The notes: a model not told the origin generated them from the sequence alone. A stretch of DNA of 64,000 nt from Chenopodium formosanum (GCA_024500155.1 CM044874.1:8261001-8325000), one strand, 5' to 3'; numbered from the stretch's first letter, positions 45,864 through 58,370 are shown. Program-made: numbers and translations.

Positions 45864-46989
45864 AAATTAATTGTAATCCTCTGGTGTTCTGTTTATGAGG
45901 GTTTTTCTGGTTACCTCTAAGGTTTTTCTTATGGATGATTTTTCTAGCTTCTATTGCTAGATTTTTCTTTTGTTTAGAAAGTTTTCCTTTACACTTCTCT
46001 CTTTTCTCTCCTACTCTAGTTTCGATTGTGTATCTTTTTAAGGGCTTCCACTGATATTCTTACTGATGGCAAGTCCCAATTTTTTTTAATCGCTTTAATA
46101 GATCCTTTTTTAAGATAGTGGTTAATTTTTTATGTTTATTTTCTTTATATGTTCATCTGGTTATGATTGAAAATCTAGAGATTTAAAATCTCCGAAAGTA
46201 TCCAAAACACAATATGAGTGTTTTTACTGAAACAACAACGCATCAGCGGATTTCAACCAAATTAATACATGCTAATTCATATGTTGTATTGCTTCGGATG
46301 AAGTTTTTAATCAAGGATCGATCGTTGATCAAATGTGCGATGTAATTAGTTCAAAGGTGATGTGTACTTGTGTTGGAATTTTAGCTTTTTAAGGAAGTTT
46401 GTAAATATCTTTTGACTATATTTTGGAAGATTATTATAAAGAAGAATAATTTATGGGATTTTACATGTCTCAATGGGACTCAATCTATTATGTTTGGTAT
46501 GTACTACAAATATTGAATTGAATAATTATAATTTTTTTTTTGTGTGTTTTTTCTTTTCGGTATCACTTAATTAGTAAGTAAGAGGCACTTGAAACCATAT
46601 GAGTAAAGATCACCGGTTGTTTGATTATGCTGTATGACTGTATCATTTTATTCATTTTTACGACACTATTACTTCCACCATTTCCTTTTTCTTTATTGTT
46701 TAACTTGTTTATTAGAGAATTTTTGATGAAAAGCTACAATACCTTGTAAGTTGTAACTTAACTTAATTGACACATCAAACATTTAGCTAATATACTTTGT
46801 AGCTACCAAGTGCTTTAATGATGAGCAATAGCATATTGAAGCTTGGAAAAAAATATATGAATTATTAAAATAGTTTTTATCAAGCACATGTCATAATTTA
46901 AGTGGATAATGTTTCTTTGAAAAATCAAGTAATGTAGCTTGTTCTTAATCTAGTTACATCAATAATTTAGCTCCAATGGTAAGCTACAT
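45864..46989. other. AT-rich 3' flank and intergenic DNA
   Basis: T-rich DNA just after the stop probably contains the 3' UTR of the gene at 45309. No further gene is seen. Confidence 0.4.
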
Positions 46990-47052
46990 GTTTTTTATTT
47001 TATAATAGGTTGCAAGCAAATCCCTTTTACATACCACTGGAGACGCTCTTAT
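46990..47052 (-). mobile_element. MITE terminus, GAGCAACTCC family
   Basis: Read on the minus strand from 47052, TAAGAGCGTCTCCAGTGGTA matches the terminus at 12503, followed by the shared AGGGATTTGCT word. The other end was not found, so only this terminus is annotated. It may extend left to about 46740. Confidence 0.45.
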
Positions 47053-47400
47053 TTGCGTAATCATGCAAGAAATTTTTGTCATATTTTATAATTCAATTAG
47101 TAATTAATGTAAAAACATTTAGGCCTAATTGACAGTGCAAAAAATCATATCATACATATAAAATACGATAATTTATTGTCTCTCATTTAATGATGAAAGA
47201 GACTAGTGTGATGGTTGCAAAAAAAAAAAAAAAAAGAAATAAAGAAAGAAATAAAAAATCTAGTGTGCTATATAATAAATAAAAACAATGATTGTAGAAG
47301 TCATTTGAAGATCAAATATATTTTTCGTCCGGGACGGACCAATGAAGGCATAACCTTGAAACAAAAGGTTGTTCAAAGAGATTTGTTATCTTAAATGTCA

Positions 47401-47595
47401 TATATGTAGGCTTGTAGGGTATGTTCTGATTTGCTGAACTAAATTGAACTAAACTGAATTGAACTGAACTGAACTGATTGGAGCTAAACTAAAATGAAAT
47501 TAATTGCTTAAGAGCGAAGGAAATTAGGAACTGAACTGAACTAATTGGAGCTGAACTGAAATTAAGCTGAAGAGAACAGGCTTAAAATATAAAAC
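47401..47595. repeat. GAACT/TGAACTGAA-rich repeat tract
   Basis: The five-base word GAACT (or its variant) recurs about 15 times, with ATTGGAGCT interruptions. The ends TATGTTCTG and AGAACAGG are roughly inverted, so it may be a small MITE. Confidence 0.6.
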
Positions 47596-48202
47596 AGGTC
47601 TCTTAAGGTTTTGAATTTTTATTTTTTAAAAAAAATAAAACTACTTATACTTATATTTGTGCATAATTAATTTTCTATACATCCATTTTTTTTTTCCTTT
47701 AAATGGCTGTCATTTAAGCTGTAGAATATTATAAAATAGTAGAATCTATGATTTTTAAAGAATTCTTCATTTGATGAAATTCTTCCCATTTTTAAAGCAC
47801 TTTTAATTTCAATGCACATATTTATTTAGTAAGTAATATATTTATGAGTAAAGCAATAATTTATACGGAGTATTATATAAATAATTTCATAGATTTATAT
47901 TTCAATTTTATAAATAGTACACCAGTTGGCAGTTGCGGATCCAATATGGATTCAATGGGTTCAGCTGAACCTTTAATGGATCAAGGAAAAAAATCGGAAA
48001 AAAAATAAAATAAAATAAAAGGGTTAAATAGAAAACATTGCAGTACACTGGTATGCACCTAGTGATGTAATGGTGGACCGGTGGGGGCTTAAATTTTTTA
48101 GAAGGTTTGATTTTTGATTTTTTATATTTTTATGAAGTTGTAAATTTGTTAGTTATTTGTTAAATTGTTGATTAAAGACTTGAGGTTGTAGAGGAAATTC
48201 TT
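47596..48202. other. AT-rich DNA with a GCGGATCCA-type repeat relic
   Basis: GCGGATCCAATATGGATTCA with GGGTTCAGCTGAACC at about 47935-47975 resembles a widespread plant repeat. No gene is seen. Confidence 0.3.
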
Positions 48203-48930
48203 GTTCATCAGGCTGATTTACAGCTTGTGTAAATCAGGGATTAATTTTGTCTTTTCATGCAAAATAGTAAGGGTACTCTTGTCAATGCACACATAACTTG
48301 GCAAACGTTGGGATAACGCTCATTAACTCGTTCCCATCCTTCACGCCAGAAACCAAAACCAGAAAGTCAGAAACCCAGTTCTTCCTCCACGCCAGATACC
48401 AAAACCCAAAAAACCCACTTCTTCCTCTACGCCACCACCGCCTATAGTAGTTCAAAATGCTGTTGCGAATGAAAGGTTTTCCCTAAGGGGTTGATATGAC
48501 CCTAATTTACACTCTTTTCTAATAGGGTGTCTTTTTGATTCGCCGCGAAGCGGCCATTGTTGAGGAAGAAGAGGAGGAGGACGGGAAGAAGATGAGGATG
48601 TGGAAGGCCTTTGTGGGTTTGATCGGCGGAAAGAGGAGAGATGGTGGTGCCTGTGAGGGGTTTCAGATGGTAGTCGATGTGATGGTGGTGGCTGTGATGG
48701 GGTTCCGATGGTAGTCGATGTGATGGTGGTGGACCAGATGGTGGCTATGGTGTGCTCGCTGCCAGTGGAAGATTGGAGAAGATGGGTTAAAAAATAAAAA
48801 ATAAAAATTGTAAAAAAAAAATGAGACTTAAATTAAAGCTAACGTCTTATGAATCTCCGTCAATTTGTCTGGCAAGTGGGGCCCACAAATGCAGCTGATT
48901 AACAAGAATTGGTTAATCAGGCTGATTAGC
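48203..48930. mobile_element. probable TIR element, 728 bp
   Basis: The left end (GTTCATCAGGCTGATTTACA) and the right end's reverse complement (GCTAATCAGCCTGATTAACC) match with gaps over about 37 bp. The interior has CCACGCCAGA repeats, a TCGCCGCGAAGCGG palindrome and a duplicated GATGGTAGTCGATGTGATGG unit (about 48667 and 48710). No target duplication was found. Confidence 0.45.
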
Positions 48931-48955
48931 ATTGAGTGAAGTTTTAATATACCAA

Positions 48956-49090
48956 TATTGTTGAATTGCATCTCAAAATTGTTGATGGAACTTGTAAAAT
49001 TGTTGATTTAAGCTGTTCATTTGTTGATTAAAGTAGTAAATTTGTTGATTAAAGTGGTGAAATTGTTGATTGACGATGTAAAATTATTAA
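48956..49090. repeat. minisatellite, core TTGTTGATT
   Basis: About six units of 20-24 bp containing AAATTGTTGATTAAAG lie in tandem. A partial copy at about 48150-48180 lies on the other side of the TIR element, which suggests that element inserted into the array. Confidence 0.75.
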
Positions 49091-49352
49091 ATGAAATGAG
49101 TATTGGTTTTTTTTTTTTTTTTTTTTTTGAAACAACAACATGTGTATTGGTTAAATGACGTGAAATAGTAAATGTTAATATAATTTGGCCTTTTTACAAC
49201 TTGGAGATGAAAGGTTTACAGTATTATATTTTTGGAAATATCATGTGTCAAAACCATAAAATCGTCTGCTTTTTTCCTCCCCAAATTTAATTCGAATTGA
49301 TGTCTCTGATCCGCCTCAAAAAAAACCTTCAACACCTCAAAATTGACATGTT

Positions 49353-49960
49353 CTCCCTCCGTTTTTAAATATTTGCTACATTTCTATTTTTTACAATATT
49401 TATTTGTCCTACTTTGACTAATATTTATGATTTATACATTAGAAAAAATATAGACTTGTGGGTACTTATTGGAATCGTATCAATGAATAAATTATTAAAT
49501 TTTAAGTGTTAGAATTTATACTTATTGATAATTAAAGATATAACTAATTATTGACCTGGGCGATGCCCCAGTTCATCATAAATTCATAAGTTTGATCAAA
49601 TTAATTTAAAAGAGTTAATGTTGAACAATATTAATAGCTAAATGAAAATATAATAAAAGGTTAATATGAAAAGGTTTTCAAATAAATTAAACACTACTTC
49701 GTATTATATAGCATTAAAGTTAGACCACTAAAGAGTTTTTAATTTGTTAAAGACGCTAAACATTAATACAATTCAATATGGTGAGAGAAGAGGCCGGGAT
49801 GATACACAGGATAACATGTAGTGCACATGTGGCATATGGGTGACATATGTTGTTAGCATGTTGTCACCATGAGTTTTAATAATATTATAGATTGATCAGA
49901 GATAAGCATTGATATACGTGCCTAATAGAAATAGAGCAAATATTTGAATACGAAGACAGT
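49353..49960. mobile_element. Stowaway-like MITE, diverged
   Basis: The left end CTCCCTCCGTTTTTAAATAT and the reverse complement of the right end (CTGTCTTCGTATTCAAATAT) pair over about 30 bp. TA follows on the right; the left flank reads TT. The interior is AT-rich, with a GC palindrome CTGGGCGATGCCCCAG at about 49556. Confidence 0.6.
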
Positions 49961-50620
49961 ATTATTGTGCACACCTAAATGATCAATTTTCATTGTATGC
50001 AATTGGAGGTCCGAACCCATAATGACAAATTCCTAGACTTGCCACTGTAGTATACTAGTAACTTGCCACTGTAGTATACTAGTATAAATTACCATATACT
50101 TCGTAGTTTTTAACCTTATGAATAATAAATACGGATTACATACAAAAGTATACTACGAGTATTAACTTATCAGAATGAATGTTTAAAATTTAAAGCTAAT
50201 TATTAAACGATAAAATATACTATAGTAACTCATTTATACACTTTTTTTTTCCTTATTGTTTTATGCTACCCCTATTAAGAAATCCTAGATCCCTACTGAT
50301 TGTCGCTATATATATAGTAGCGGACTTCCTGTTAATCACATCTCTCAGGAAAGAAACCTGATAAATGGCACACTAATTAGCTGCTTACGGAACAAAGATG
50401 GTGAAAGGGTAGATCAAGAAATTTCAAGTTTCTCATCGATCAATATGAGAATCAAGTCATGTTTTTCGAATGGTGAGGTCGTAAATAAATGCCTTTCTTT
50501 TATACTTTTCTGGGGTGTTTGGTCGGAAGGATGGGAATAAGAGGGATTAGAAGGGAGGATAAAGATAGGGGATTGATAGGTGGGACAAGGATAAATAATC
50601 TTTATCCCATGTTTGGTAAG
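49961..50620. other. AT-rich spacer up to the copia element
   Basis: No gene is seen. A GGGGTGTTTGGT terminus (about 50513), typical of small TIR elements, lies close to the copia insertion, so the copia element may have split a MITE. A short duplication, AACTTGCCACTGTAGTATAC, is at about 50036 and 50062. Confidence 0.4.
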
Positions 50621-51872
50621 TGTTGAAGCATAAAAGTTTTGATGATGAAGAACTTGAACTAACAGCAAACTCAACTAATAAAGTTTCTCTAGTGTGTGAT
50701 TAGTCAAGGTGCAGAATAATCTTGGTGATTGAAGAACCATCTGAATCTAAGAAGACATGAAAAAGATCTTTATTGAAGAAGTTAAACAAATCAGAGGAAG
50801 AGTTCTCTAACAAGAACTAAGTTTCCTAACAGGAACCTGAAGACTGGCAGTTAAATTCTTTGGTGGAACTTGATATGCTTGGAGGCCAAGTAATTCATCT
50901 GATCAGAGTGCGGCACAACAATAATAGTTAAGGTTTTATTCTTAGAAATTATTGTTAATATGGTAAGTAGGTTAGTGCACGAAATTTATTAGAAACGTGA
51001 TAAGTTTGCTTGGTAAATAAAATAAATATGGAAAATAATAAAAGATAGATTTTAGGAAAAGGTTTTCTAAAAAGATTATTTTTCTCTAAAGTCAGTTTAT
51101 TAAAAAGATAAGTCTTCTTAATAAATATCTTTTTATACTTATTTTCGAAAAATATTTTATTCTGTTTGATTTGCTAAAACCGTGTTTAAAAGATAAGTCA
51201 AGTTAACATATTTATCTTTTTAGAAAACCTACCTTCTATACAAGTGTTACTTGTATAAATAGTAGAGAGCAAAATGTTTAGGTTTTTGTGAGTTTATGCG
51301 TGGAGAAATCACCGTGCTTTAACTGAGTAAGTTTACCAAGTTTTTAACTTATCATATTAGTTTCAGATTTCGTGCATTGCTTACCTATCATAATAGGCGT
51401 CTTTTATTTGTATTGGTTGGGTTATCTGGGTAATATTTATAGTTTGTGTTACATACAGTTTTGTGTAAGCTTCTTGGTGAGGCTGTGAGTTTTGTACTAG
51501 GGTGGTACGAGTGTTGTGTACTTTGGGAGTACGTGTAGTATTTTGGTGGTACGAGTGAATCTAAGTGTGGTGCTTAGATTGGGTAGGATAGAGTTCTATC
51601 AAGTAGCAAGTCCAGTGAGGAACTTGTGAAATAAAGGTCTGTGTCTAATAGGTTGTAACTTGGTGTTTGCCCTATTATAGTGAAGTGTTTTGTGTTTGAA
51701 ATCCCTAAGGTAGGGTCGAGGTTTTACTTCCAGTTGGGTCCTGGAAGGTTTCCTCGTAAAATCTGTGTGTTTGCTTAAGTTCCTTTACGCATTGTTTATT
51801 TATCCGCAAAAAGTAGTCATTAGGAACTCTATACAATTCACCCCCCTCTTGTATTAATCGTCTCAACTAACA
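50621..51872 (+). repeat. 5' LTR of the copia element
   Basis: It runs from TGTTGAAGCA to AACTAACA. It contains TATAAATAG at about 51254, probably the promoter, about 370 bp after the insertion-prone AT-rich U3 part begins. Confidence 0.9.
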
Positions 51873-51877
51873 ATTGG

Positions 51878-54106
51878 CACTACTATAAAAATAAGCAAAG
51901 AGAGCCGTCCAAATCTACCTTAGCGACCACTCTTTGACGGGTCTCTAGCTCAGGGGTCTGTTTGATGAAGGGACCCGTCCAAATGAGGTGGTCTGTTTAA
52001 GAAAAGAAAAGACCCGTTATTTGAGGAATGTGGTTTGTTATGTTGAAAAAGTGAAGAAACACTAAACATTGAAAGAGAACCGTTAGTAGAGAAATAGGGT
52101 CACTTTGTTAGATGAAAGAGACCCTTCATTAGAGAAATGAGGTCTGTTTGTAAAAGAAAAGAGACCCATCAGTAAAGATAGGGGGTCTGTTACATATTTG
52201 TTTTTTTTTTAAAAAATTTCTAAATATGATAAGTATTTCGGTTTGGAGCGCACTTTTCATTTAAAATTTGAAATTTTACTCTCGATTCGAAATTGGCGGA
52301 ATTGTTAATATAAGAAATCAACTAATATGAATTTTGATTAAAAAAAATATATAAATCATTAACTATTTAAATTTCCAATTACAAACTACTTGAAATTTAC
52401 AAGTTTAAACTGAAATTGAAATCTACAAAGGCTTAACTAACTTAAAATCAAAATTAGCAAGTAAAGCATGAACTAAATTGTTGGTGGAGATTCATATGCG
52501 TGGTTTGTAGTCATCAAAGCGTATATAAAACCAAACTCATCATTGTAAATTTGTAATCTGCAATGCAAGGTAATTTAAAAATTAGTATATATGAATACAA
52601 TTATATAATGAAACAAAAGCATTGTACAGTACATGCATACCAAATTTATCTCACCAAACATTTTTCCCTGGAGTGCACATCATAAATTAAAAAGAATTAC
52701 TCAATATTCAATAATGAGTAAAAAAAATGCATAATCACTTTGCTCTTTCAAATTGAGCCCATACTTATTTTTGCCCATATTAATTAACCTTTTTATGTAT
52801 CCAGTATTCAACCAAAGAAACATAATTATAAAAAAAAAAATTCCACAATTCCGAGAAGAGCAAGAGTGAGAAATTAAAACTTAGAATAGAATTATTAATG
52901 AAAAAACAAATTAAACTAACGATTTATAAGATAAAAAAAAATTATTTAAAAAAAACAAAGGCTAGATCTCTTCCAACCAAATTCATCGTCACCATTGAAA
53001 GCCTAATTTTCGCAAACGAAAAAAAATGCAATTAACAACAAAAAACAGTATGAATTTCAGTGAGTAAATTAGCAATTAAATAATAAATACTAATATAATT
53101 ATAGAGTGAATACGAAAGTCTGTTGTTGTTTATCGGTTGGTTGTCGCCTGAATCGGTGTTGATACGATTGATTTAGATCTAAGACAATTCAATTTTTTAG
53201 ACTCGCCGCCCCTGTTATTGCTGGCATGACAACAACCACAACACCACGCTTGCTCTTTCCCAATTGTTCAGACCTTTTCACGAAAAACTCCGGATCTCAA
53301 ATAGATCTTCATACCGGAAGAGCCGAGAAGATATACTCTTCGGCAGAAATAAGTTGTATGGATGAAGATGGTGACAATGAGTCAATAATGAAGAAATAAT
53401 TATTTTTAAATGAAAATTGTAAAGATGATAATATAATAAAGAAGATGATTTCACTATATGGGTTTAGAAGAAGGGTGATAATAACTAAGAAATCAGAGAG
53501 AAAGAAGGGCATAGATAAATAATGGTCAAGGGAGTAGAGGAATCAAAGGCTCGAATGACAACGGGTTATGATAACTAAGGGCTTGTTTTGCATCATTTTT
53601 TGTTTTTAGTTTCTTGTTTTTTTTTAAAATTAAAAACCAAAAACAAGAAACAAAAAAAAAAAAAAAAAAGTGTTTCCACTTTTTTGTTATCAGTTTTCAA
53701 AATTATTATGATTTTAATAAGTTTAAATAATTTTTGATTCATTATGTGACATATATCATATACTTTTATACAACAAAAAATCAAAAAACAAAAAACCACA
53801 GCAATGCCAAACGAACCCTAAGAAATTAACGTAAGTTAGAGATCCGTATAATCTGGCAACGGGTCTATTATTTATCTACGAGTATTTTTTTTTTTTTTAC
53901 ATTCTAAAGTAGTGGACCCTATTTCATTGTAGAGACCCGTTAGAATCAGCAACGGATCTATTATTTCTCCTCTATCTTAAGTGGTGGGGCCTATTACACT
54001 TAACAGATCCGTTATCTTTAATGTTAGATCTTTTACATCAAACAAACCTCTTAGTAGAATGACGGATCTTTTATTTGGGGTCCTTTTTCCAGATTTTGTA
54101 GTAATG
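51878..54106. mobile_element. non-autonomous CACTA transposon at the copia PBS
   Basis: The ends CACTACTATAAAAATAAG and the right end's reverse complement CATTACTACAAAATCTGG are inverted, and TGG flanks both sides (51875-51877 and 54107-54109). The left copy is duplicated from the PBS start. Subterminal DNA repeats GACCCGTT/GGGTCTGTT words (51910-52190) and GGATCTATTATTT/ACGGGTCT words (53840-54080). No transposase was found. A Tourist MITE is nested at 53579-53818. Confidence 0.9.
53579..53818. mobile_element. Tourist-like (PIF/Harbinger) MITE, 240 bp
   Basis: The left end GGGCTTGTTTTGCATCA and the right end's reverse complement GGGTTCGTTTGGCATTG are inverted. TAA flanks both sides (53576-53578 and 53819-53821), the usual Harbinger duplication. 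The interior is A/T runs. Confidence 0.85.
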
Positions 54107-54118
54107 TGGTATCAGAGC
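54107..54118 (+). other. primer-binding site, initiator tRNA-Met
   Basis: TGGTATCAGAGC is the standard copia PBS. It is now 2.2 kb from the LTR because the CACTA element landed on its first three bases. Confidence 0.9.
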
Positions 54119-54168
54119 AAGGTACTCTCGTATAAGCAAATAACTTTGCTGAGTAAGTTCCTGAAGAG

Positions 54169-55982
54169 ATGAATTACAAAGAGAAACTTGAAGAAGGATA
54201 TTCTACCCAACGTCCACCCATGTTCAATGGTAAGTTCTACACCTACTGGAAAAACAGGATGGAGATATTTATTAAGGCAGAAAATTACCAGGTTTGGCGT
54301 GTTATTGAAGCTGGTGATTTTGAAATAACCATAACCAATGAAAAGAAAGAGGTAGTTCCTAAACCTATTTCTGACTATGATAAAGAAGATTATCAGAAAC
54401 TTGAATTGAATGCTTTAGCCATAAAGTATTTGCATTATGGACTTGGACCTCATGAACATAATCGTATCATTGGATGCAAGTCTGCTAAACAAATTTGGGA
54501 TCTACTAGAAGTAACTCATGAAGGTACAAATGAGGTAAAACGTTCTAAAATTGATTTGTTGATGTCTAGATATGAAAGGTTTGAAATGCAATCAAAGGAA
54601 ACTATAGAAGAAATGTTTACTAGGTTCAATGATATTATTAATGAACTGAATTCCCTTAACAGACACATTCCGATTGATGAACAGGCTAGGAAGATCTTGA
54701 GGAGTCTACCACAAGATGAACGATGGAGATAAAAGGTTATTGCTATGCAGGAAGCTAAGGACTTCACAAAGTTCAACATGGAACAACTAGCTGGATCATT
54801 AATGACTCATGAATTACATCTGAGTTCCAACTCTGAAAGTTCCAAAAACAAGAGTCTGGCTCTTAAGGCTCAAGACTCAGAGGAATCAGAAGCTGATGAG
54901 GAAGAAATGGCAATGCTAGTAAGAAAGTTCAAAAGGATGATGAACTACAAGAAGTTCGATAGAAACAAGAAGTATGCAAGTTCCAGAAACACAACATGTT
55001 TCAAGTGCGGCTCAAAAGATCACTTCATTAAAAATTGTCCATTACCAGACAATGAGAAAGGAAAGACTAAGGGCAAGGAGCAATCCAAAGAGTCAAGAGT
55101 CTACAAACCTTACTTCACCAAGGACAACGTGAAGAAAGCCATGTTAGCTGCTTGGGGAGATCCAGATTCTGAGGAAGAGGAAGAACAACCACCAGAGGAA
55201 ACTGCCCATCTATGTTTGATGGCCAAAATTAATGAAAAGGCAAAGCTGAAGGAACTAGAGTCTGAGGTATGGTTTTCTCGAAAAGAACTTAGACATTTCT
55301 TTAAAGAAAAATTAATATTAGCTGTCTTGGAAATTCAAGAAGAACTTAAAGATTTGCATAAAGCTAAACATAAGAGTGATGAAGCTTTGGTTACTTTTAA
55401 AGAAAACAATCAATGGGTTGATAATCTGAAATTTGATATTCAATATAGATTCTTTAGTCTGTTCGATGATAATAATTATTTAAAAGAAACTATAGACAAG
55501 TTAAAACATGATAACATAATGTTGAATGTGGAACTATCCTTGATGAAACTCTGTCTTAATGCCCCTGATTCTGAAGTTCCTCCACTTGCTCAATATCCGA
55601 ATTTTGAAAAACTGAAATCTGATTTAGAAAATATAAAAGCGGATAAAGCAAGACTTGAGGGGGAACTTGAGAAAGCCAGAAAAGGAAAACAACCTGTAGA
55701 TTACAGAGTTCCTGACTGGATCACCAAAGCTCAAACCAAAAGAACAGAAGTTTGGGTTTCAAAAAGAAGTTTCAAAAAGAAAAGAAGTATGTGGACCTGC
55801 CTAGTAGTATAGTTTGGTATTTCTGTGGAAATACTGGACACAAACAAGTTAAGTGTCCTAAGAAAGAAAATAGTACTCAGAAAAACAAAAAGCATGTAGA
55901 ACAGATTTGGATAGAAAAGAATAAACCTACTGTTGTTACACAGGAACCCAAGGAAACCTGGGTTCCTGAACCTAATGTTTGA
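54169..55982 (+). pseudogene. copia gag, with one stop and one frame shift
   Basis: ATG 54169 begins a UBN2-like Gag: PPMFNGKFYTYWKNRMEIFI at about residues 14-33, and a capsid helix ending SLPQDERWR. A TAA at 54730-54732 interrupts it in frame. The frame then continues with a CCHC knuckle CFKCGSKDHFIKNC (54997-55038), a Glu-rich linker and a long coiled coil (about 55240-55680). A shift near 55770 is needed to reach the second knuckle, WYFCGNTGHKQVKC, whose first Cys is now Trp, and the TGA at 55980-55982. Long Gag with two knuckles is usual for Sireviruses. Gag forms the particle and binds RNA; this one would be truncated. Confidence 0.9.
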
Positions 55983-55988
55983 TTTCTC

Positions 55989-57073
55989 ATGCAGGTTCCA
56001 GTGAGGGGGAACAACACTTGGTACCTCGACAGTGGTTGTTCTAAGCACATGACTGGAGACAAATCTAGATTTCTCTCACTGGATGCCTACTGTGGAGGAA
56101 CTGTGACCTTTGGTGATAACATGACTGGAGATATAGTCGCTATTGGCAAAGTTGGAAGGTCAAGTTCCCATACAATTGATAATGTATTTTTGGTTGAGGG
56201 CCTCAAACACAACTTGTTGAGTATTTCACAATTTTGTGACAAAGGTAACTCCGTAAGCTTTACTTCTAATAAGTGTAGAATCATTCACAATGACACTGGA
56301 AATATCATCTTAGAAGGAATTCGTAAAGGAAACACATATGTTGTTGATCTTAACGAAGTTCCTAATAGCAGTTTAACATGTCTTAGTGTCATTGAGAATG
56401 ATCCTTTATTATGGCACAAAAGATTTGGACATGCAAGCTTTACTCTACTTGATAAATTGAGATCTAAGGAACTAGTGGAAGAACTTCCATGTATTAAGTT
56501 CCTGTATGACAAAGTGTGTGATGGTTGTGTTAGAGGAAAACAGACTCGAGTTTCTTTCAAGTCAAAGAAAATGGTAAGTACAAAAAGGCCTTTGGAACTT
56601 GTTCATATGGATCTATGTGGTCCTATGAGAATCCAAAGTAGAAGTGGTAAGAGATAAGTTATGGTTATTGTTGATGACTTTTCAAGGTTTACTTGGGTTT
56701 TCTTTCTTGTGAGTAAAGATGAAACGTTTGATGAATTTGTAGCTTTTGTAAAGAAATAACAGAGAAGAACAGGCAATCCATTGATACACCTCAGATCAGA
56801 TCATGACACTAAATTCAAAAATTCGAAATTTGATGAATTCTGCACTGAACATGGAATGGATCACAACTTCTCTGCCCCTAGGACCCCTCAACAAAATGGA
56901 GTGGTGGAATGCAAGAACAGAAGCCTTGAAGACATGGCTAGGACAATGCTGATCTCAAGTGGTTTGCCTAGGAACTTATGGGCAGAAGCAGTGAATACAT
57001 CATGCTATATTCTTAACAGAGTATCAGTTAGAGCCATTACCAACAAAACTCCTTATGAGCTTATCAAAGGGAG
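55989..57073 (+). pseudogene. copia pol, part 1: protease and integrase N-half
   Basis: The frame continues after the TGA at 55980, which could be an old read-through stop or a mutation. It contains the protease active site region WYLDSGCSKHMTGD (about 56020), the integrase HHCC zinc finger (WHKRFGH near 56412 to CDGCVRGKQ at about 56518) and catalytic-core pieces MDLCGPM, SDHDTKF and GVVECKNR. TAA codons at 56655-56657 and 56757-56759 break it in frame. The CACTA element then cuts the core's C-terminal side at 57074. Protease matures Gag-Pol; integrase inserts the cDNA. Confidence 0.92.
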
Positions 57074-58370
57074 CACTAGTAGAATAAATGTAATGGGAAG
57101 CCCCAAATGGCAAGCGGTTTTGCAATTCCGCTTGCAATATTGTAAATGGCAAGCGGTTTAGGGTGAACCGCTTGCCAAATTGTAAATGGCAAGCAGTTTG
57201 GAACATGAACCGCTTGCCATTTGTTTAAAAAACCCTAAAATCTCACACTCTCTCTCTCCTCCTCCTCTATATTTCTCACTCTCTCTCTCCTCCTCCCCTC
57301 AGTTTTCACGTTCTCTCTCCTCCTCCTCTCTATTTCTCACGCTCTCTCTCCTCCTCCCTTCCATTTTCACGCCCTCACTCTCTCCTGCTCTCCTCCATCT
57401 CCTTCTCTTTCTTCTCTCATCTCCGTTCTCCATCTCCATGAGTTTTAATTTCATTGCTTCTCAGTCCGGTGGTGGTGCGACCATCGAAAAATTCGACCCA
57501 CGACCATATTTTCGAGCAAATTCGAGCATAGACCATCCTTTTCGAGCAAATTCGAGTTTAGACCATAATTTTCGAGTTTTTTAGGTCAAATTCGACCATC
57601 AAACTCTAGATCTAGAGTTTTCTTGGTCGAATTTGACCCTTAAAACCCAAATTTCAAGCCAATTTCGAGGTTATGGTGGAATTCATGGTATTTTTTTTTA
57701 AGTTTTTTTTTTTATTTTATGGTGATGTGTGGTTGAATTGATTTGTTTCAGGCCGATCTGGTGTTGGTGGGGGTTTTGGTGGGGGTCGTGGTGGGCGAAG
57801 TAGGTTGGGATCTGGTGTTGGTGGGGGTTTTGGTGGGGGTCTTGGTGGGCGAATGGGTTGGGATCTGATGGATGGTGGGGGTCGTTTTACGCGAAAATGG
57901 CTGGGATTTGGTGGATGGTGGTGGTGCGTGTGCGTGGACGGTGGTGGTGCGCGTGCGTGGACGGTGGTGGTGGTGGAGCAAGTGAACAAGAGCCGTTGTT
58001 GTTGTTGTTGTTGTTTTTTTTTTTTTTTTTAATCAAGTTGTTGTATTATTTTTATTACTTGTATTAATTTTTTTTTTTATGAAATGTAATACTTACAAGT
58101 TACAACAATCAATTAATTTATCTAAATATTATTGGTTTTACATATAGTTTGTCCGGGTATCAATTTTAGTGAAAAACACCAAAAAAAAATTTTTGTTTTT
58201 TTTATTTTTTATAACCATAATGGACAGCGGTTTGGTGCCAAAACCGCTGCCCATTCAGAACCGCTTGCCATGTAAAAGGCTAATGGCAAGCCCCCTAAAA
58301 GCGTGCGGTTCAGAATCGCTTCCCATTAGGGGGTTTGAACCGCTTGCCATTACATATTTTCTACTAGTGC
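57074..58370. mobile_element. non-autonomous CACTA transposon inside integrase
   Basis: The ends CACTAGTAGAATAAATGTAA and the right end's reverse complement CACTAGTAGAAAATATGTAA are inverted. GAG lies on each side (57071-57073 and 58371-58373), with one extra C at the right border. Removing the element and one GAG restores the integrase frame. Subterminal words are AATGGCAAGCGGTT and AACCGCTTGCCA. The interior has a CT-rich leader-like stretch, a short Ser-rich frame (from about 57438) and a 54-bp tandem duplication of Gly-coding DNA (about 57757-57864), suggesting a captured gene piece of unknown origin. Confidence 0.9.

Noticed and set aside
48540..48790. Glu/Gly-rich plus-strand stretch that resembles coding DNA
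   Set aside because: It has duplicated GATGGT units, no long open frame and no recognisable homology.
53140..53330. Possible captured coding piece inside the CACTA element at 51878
   Set aside because: A short minus-strand stretch looks coding-like (GKSKRGVVVVV), but no domain or splice sites support it.
57717..57989. Pro/Thr/His-rich minus-strand frame
   Set aside because: It is antisense to the GGT-rich tandem duplication in a CACTA element, with low complexity only.
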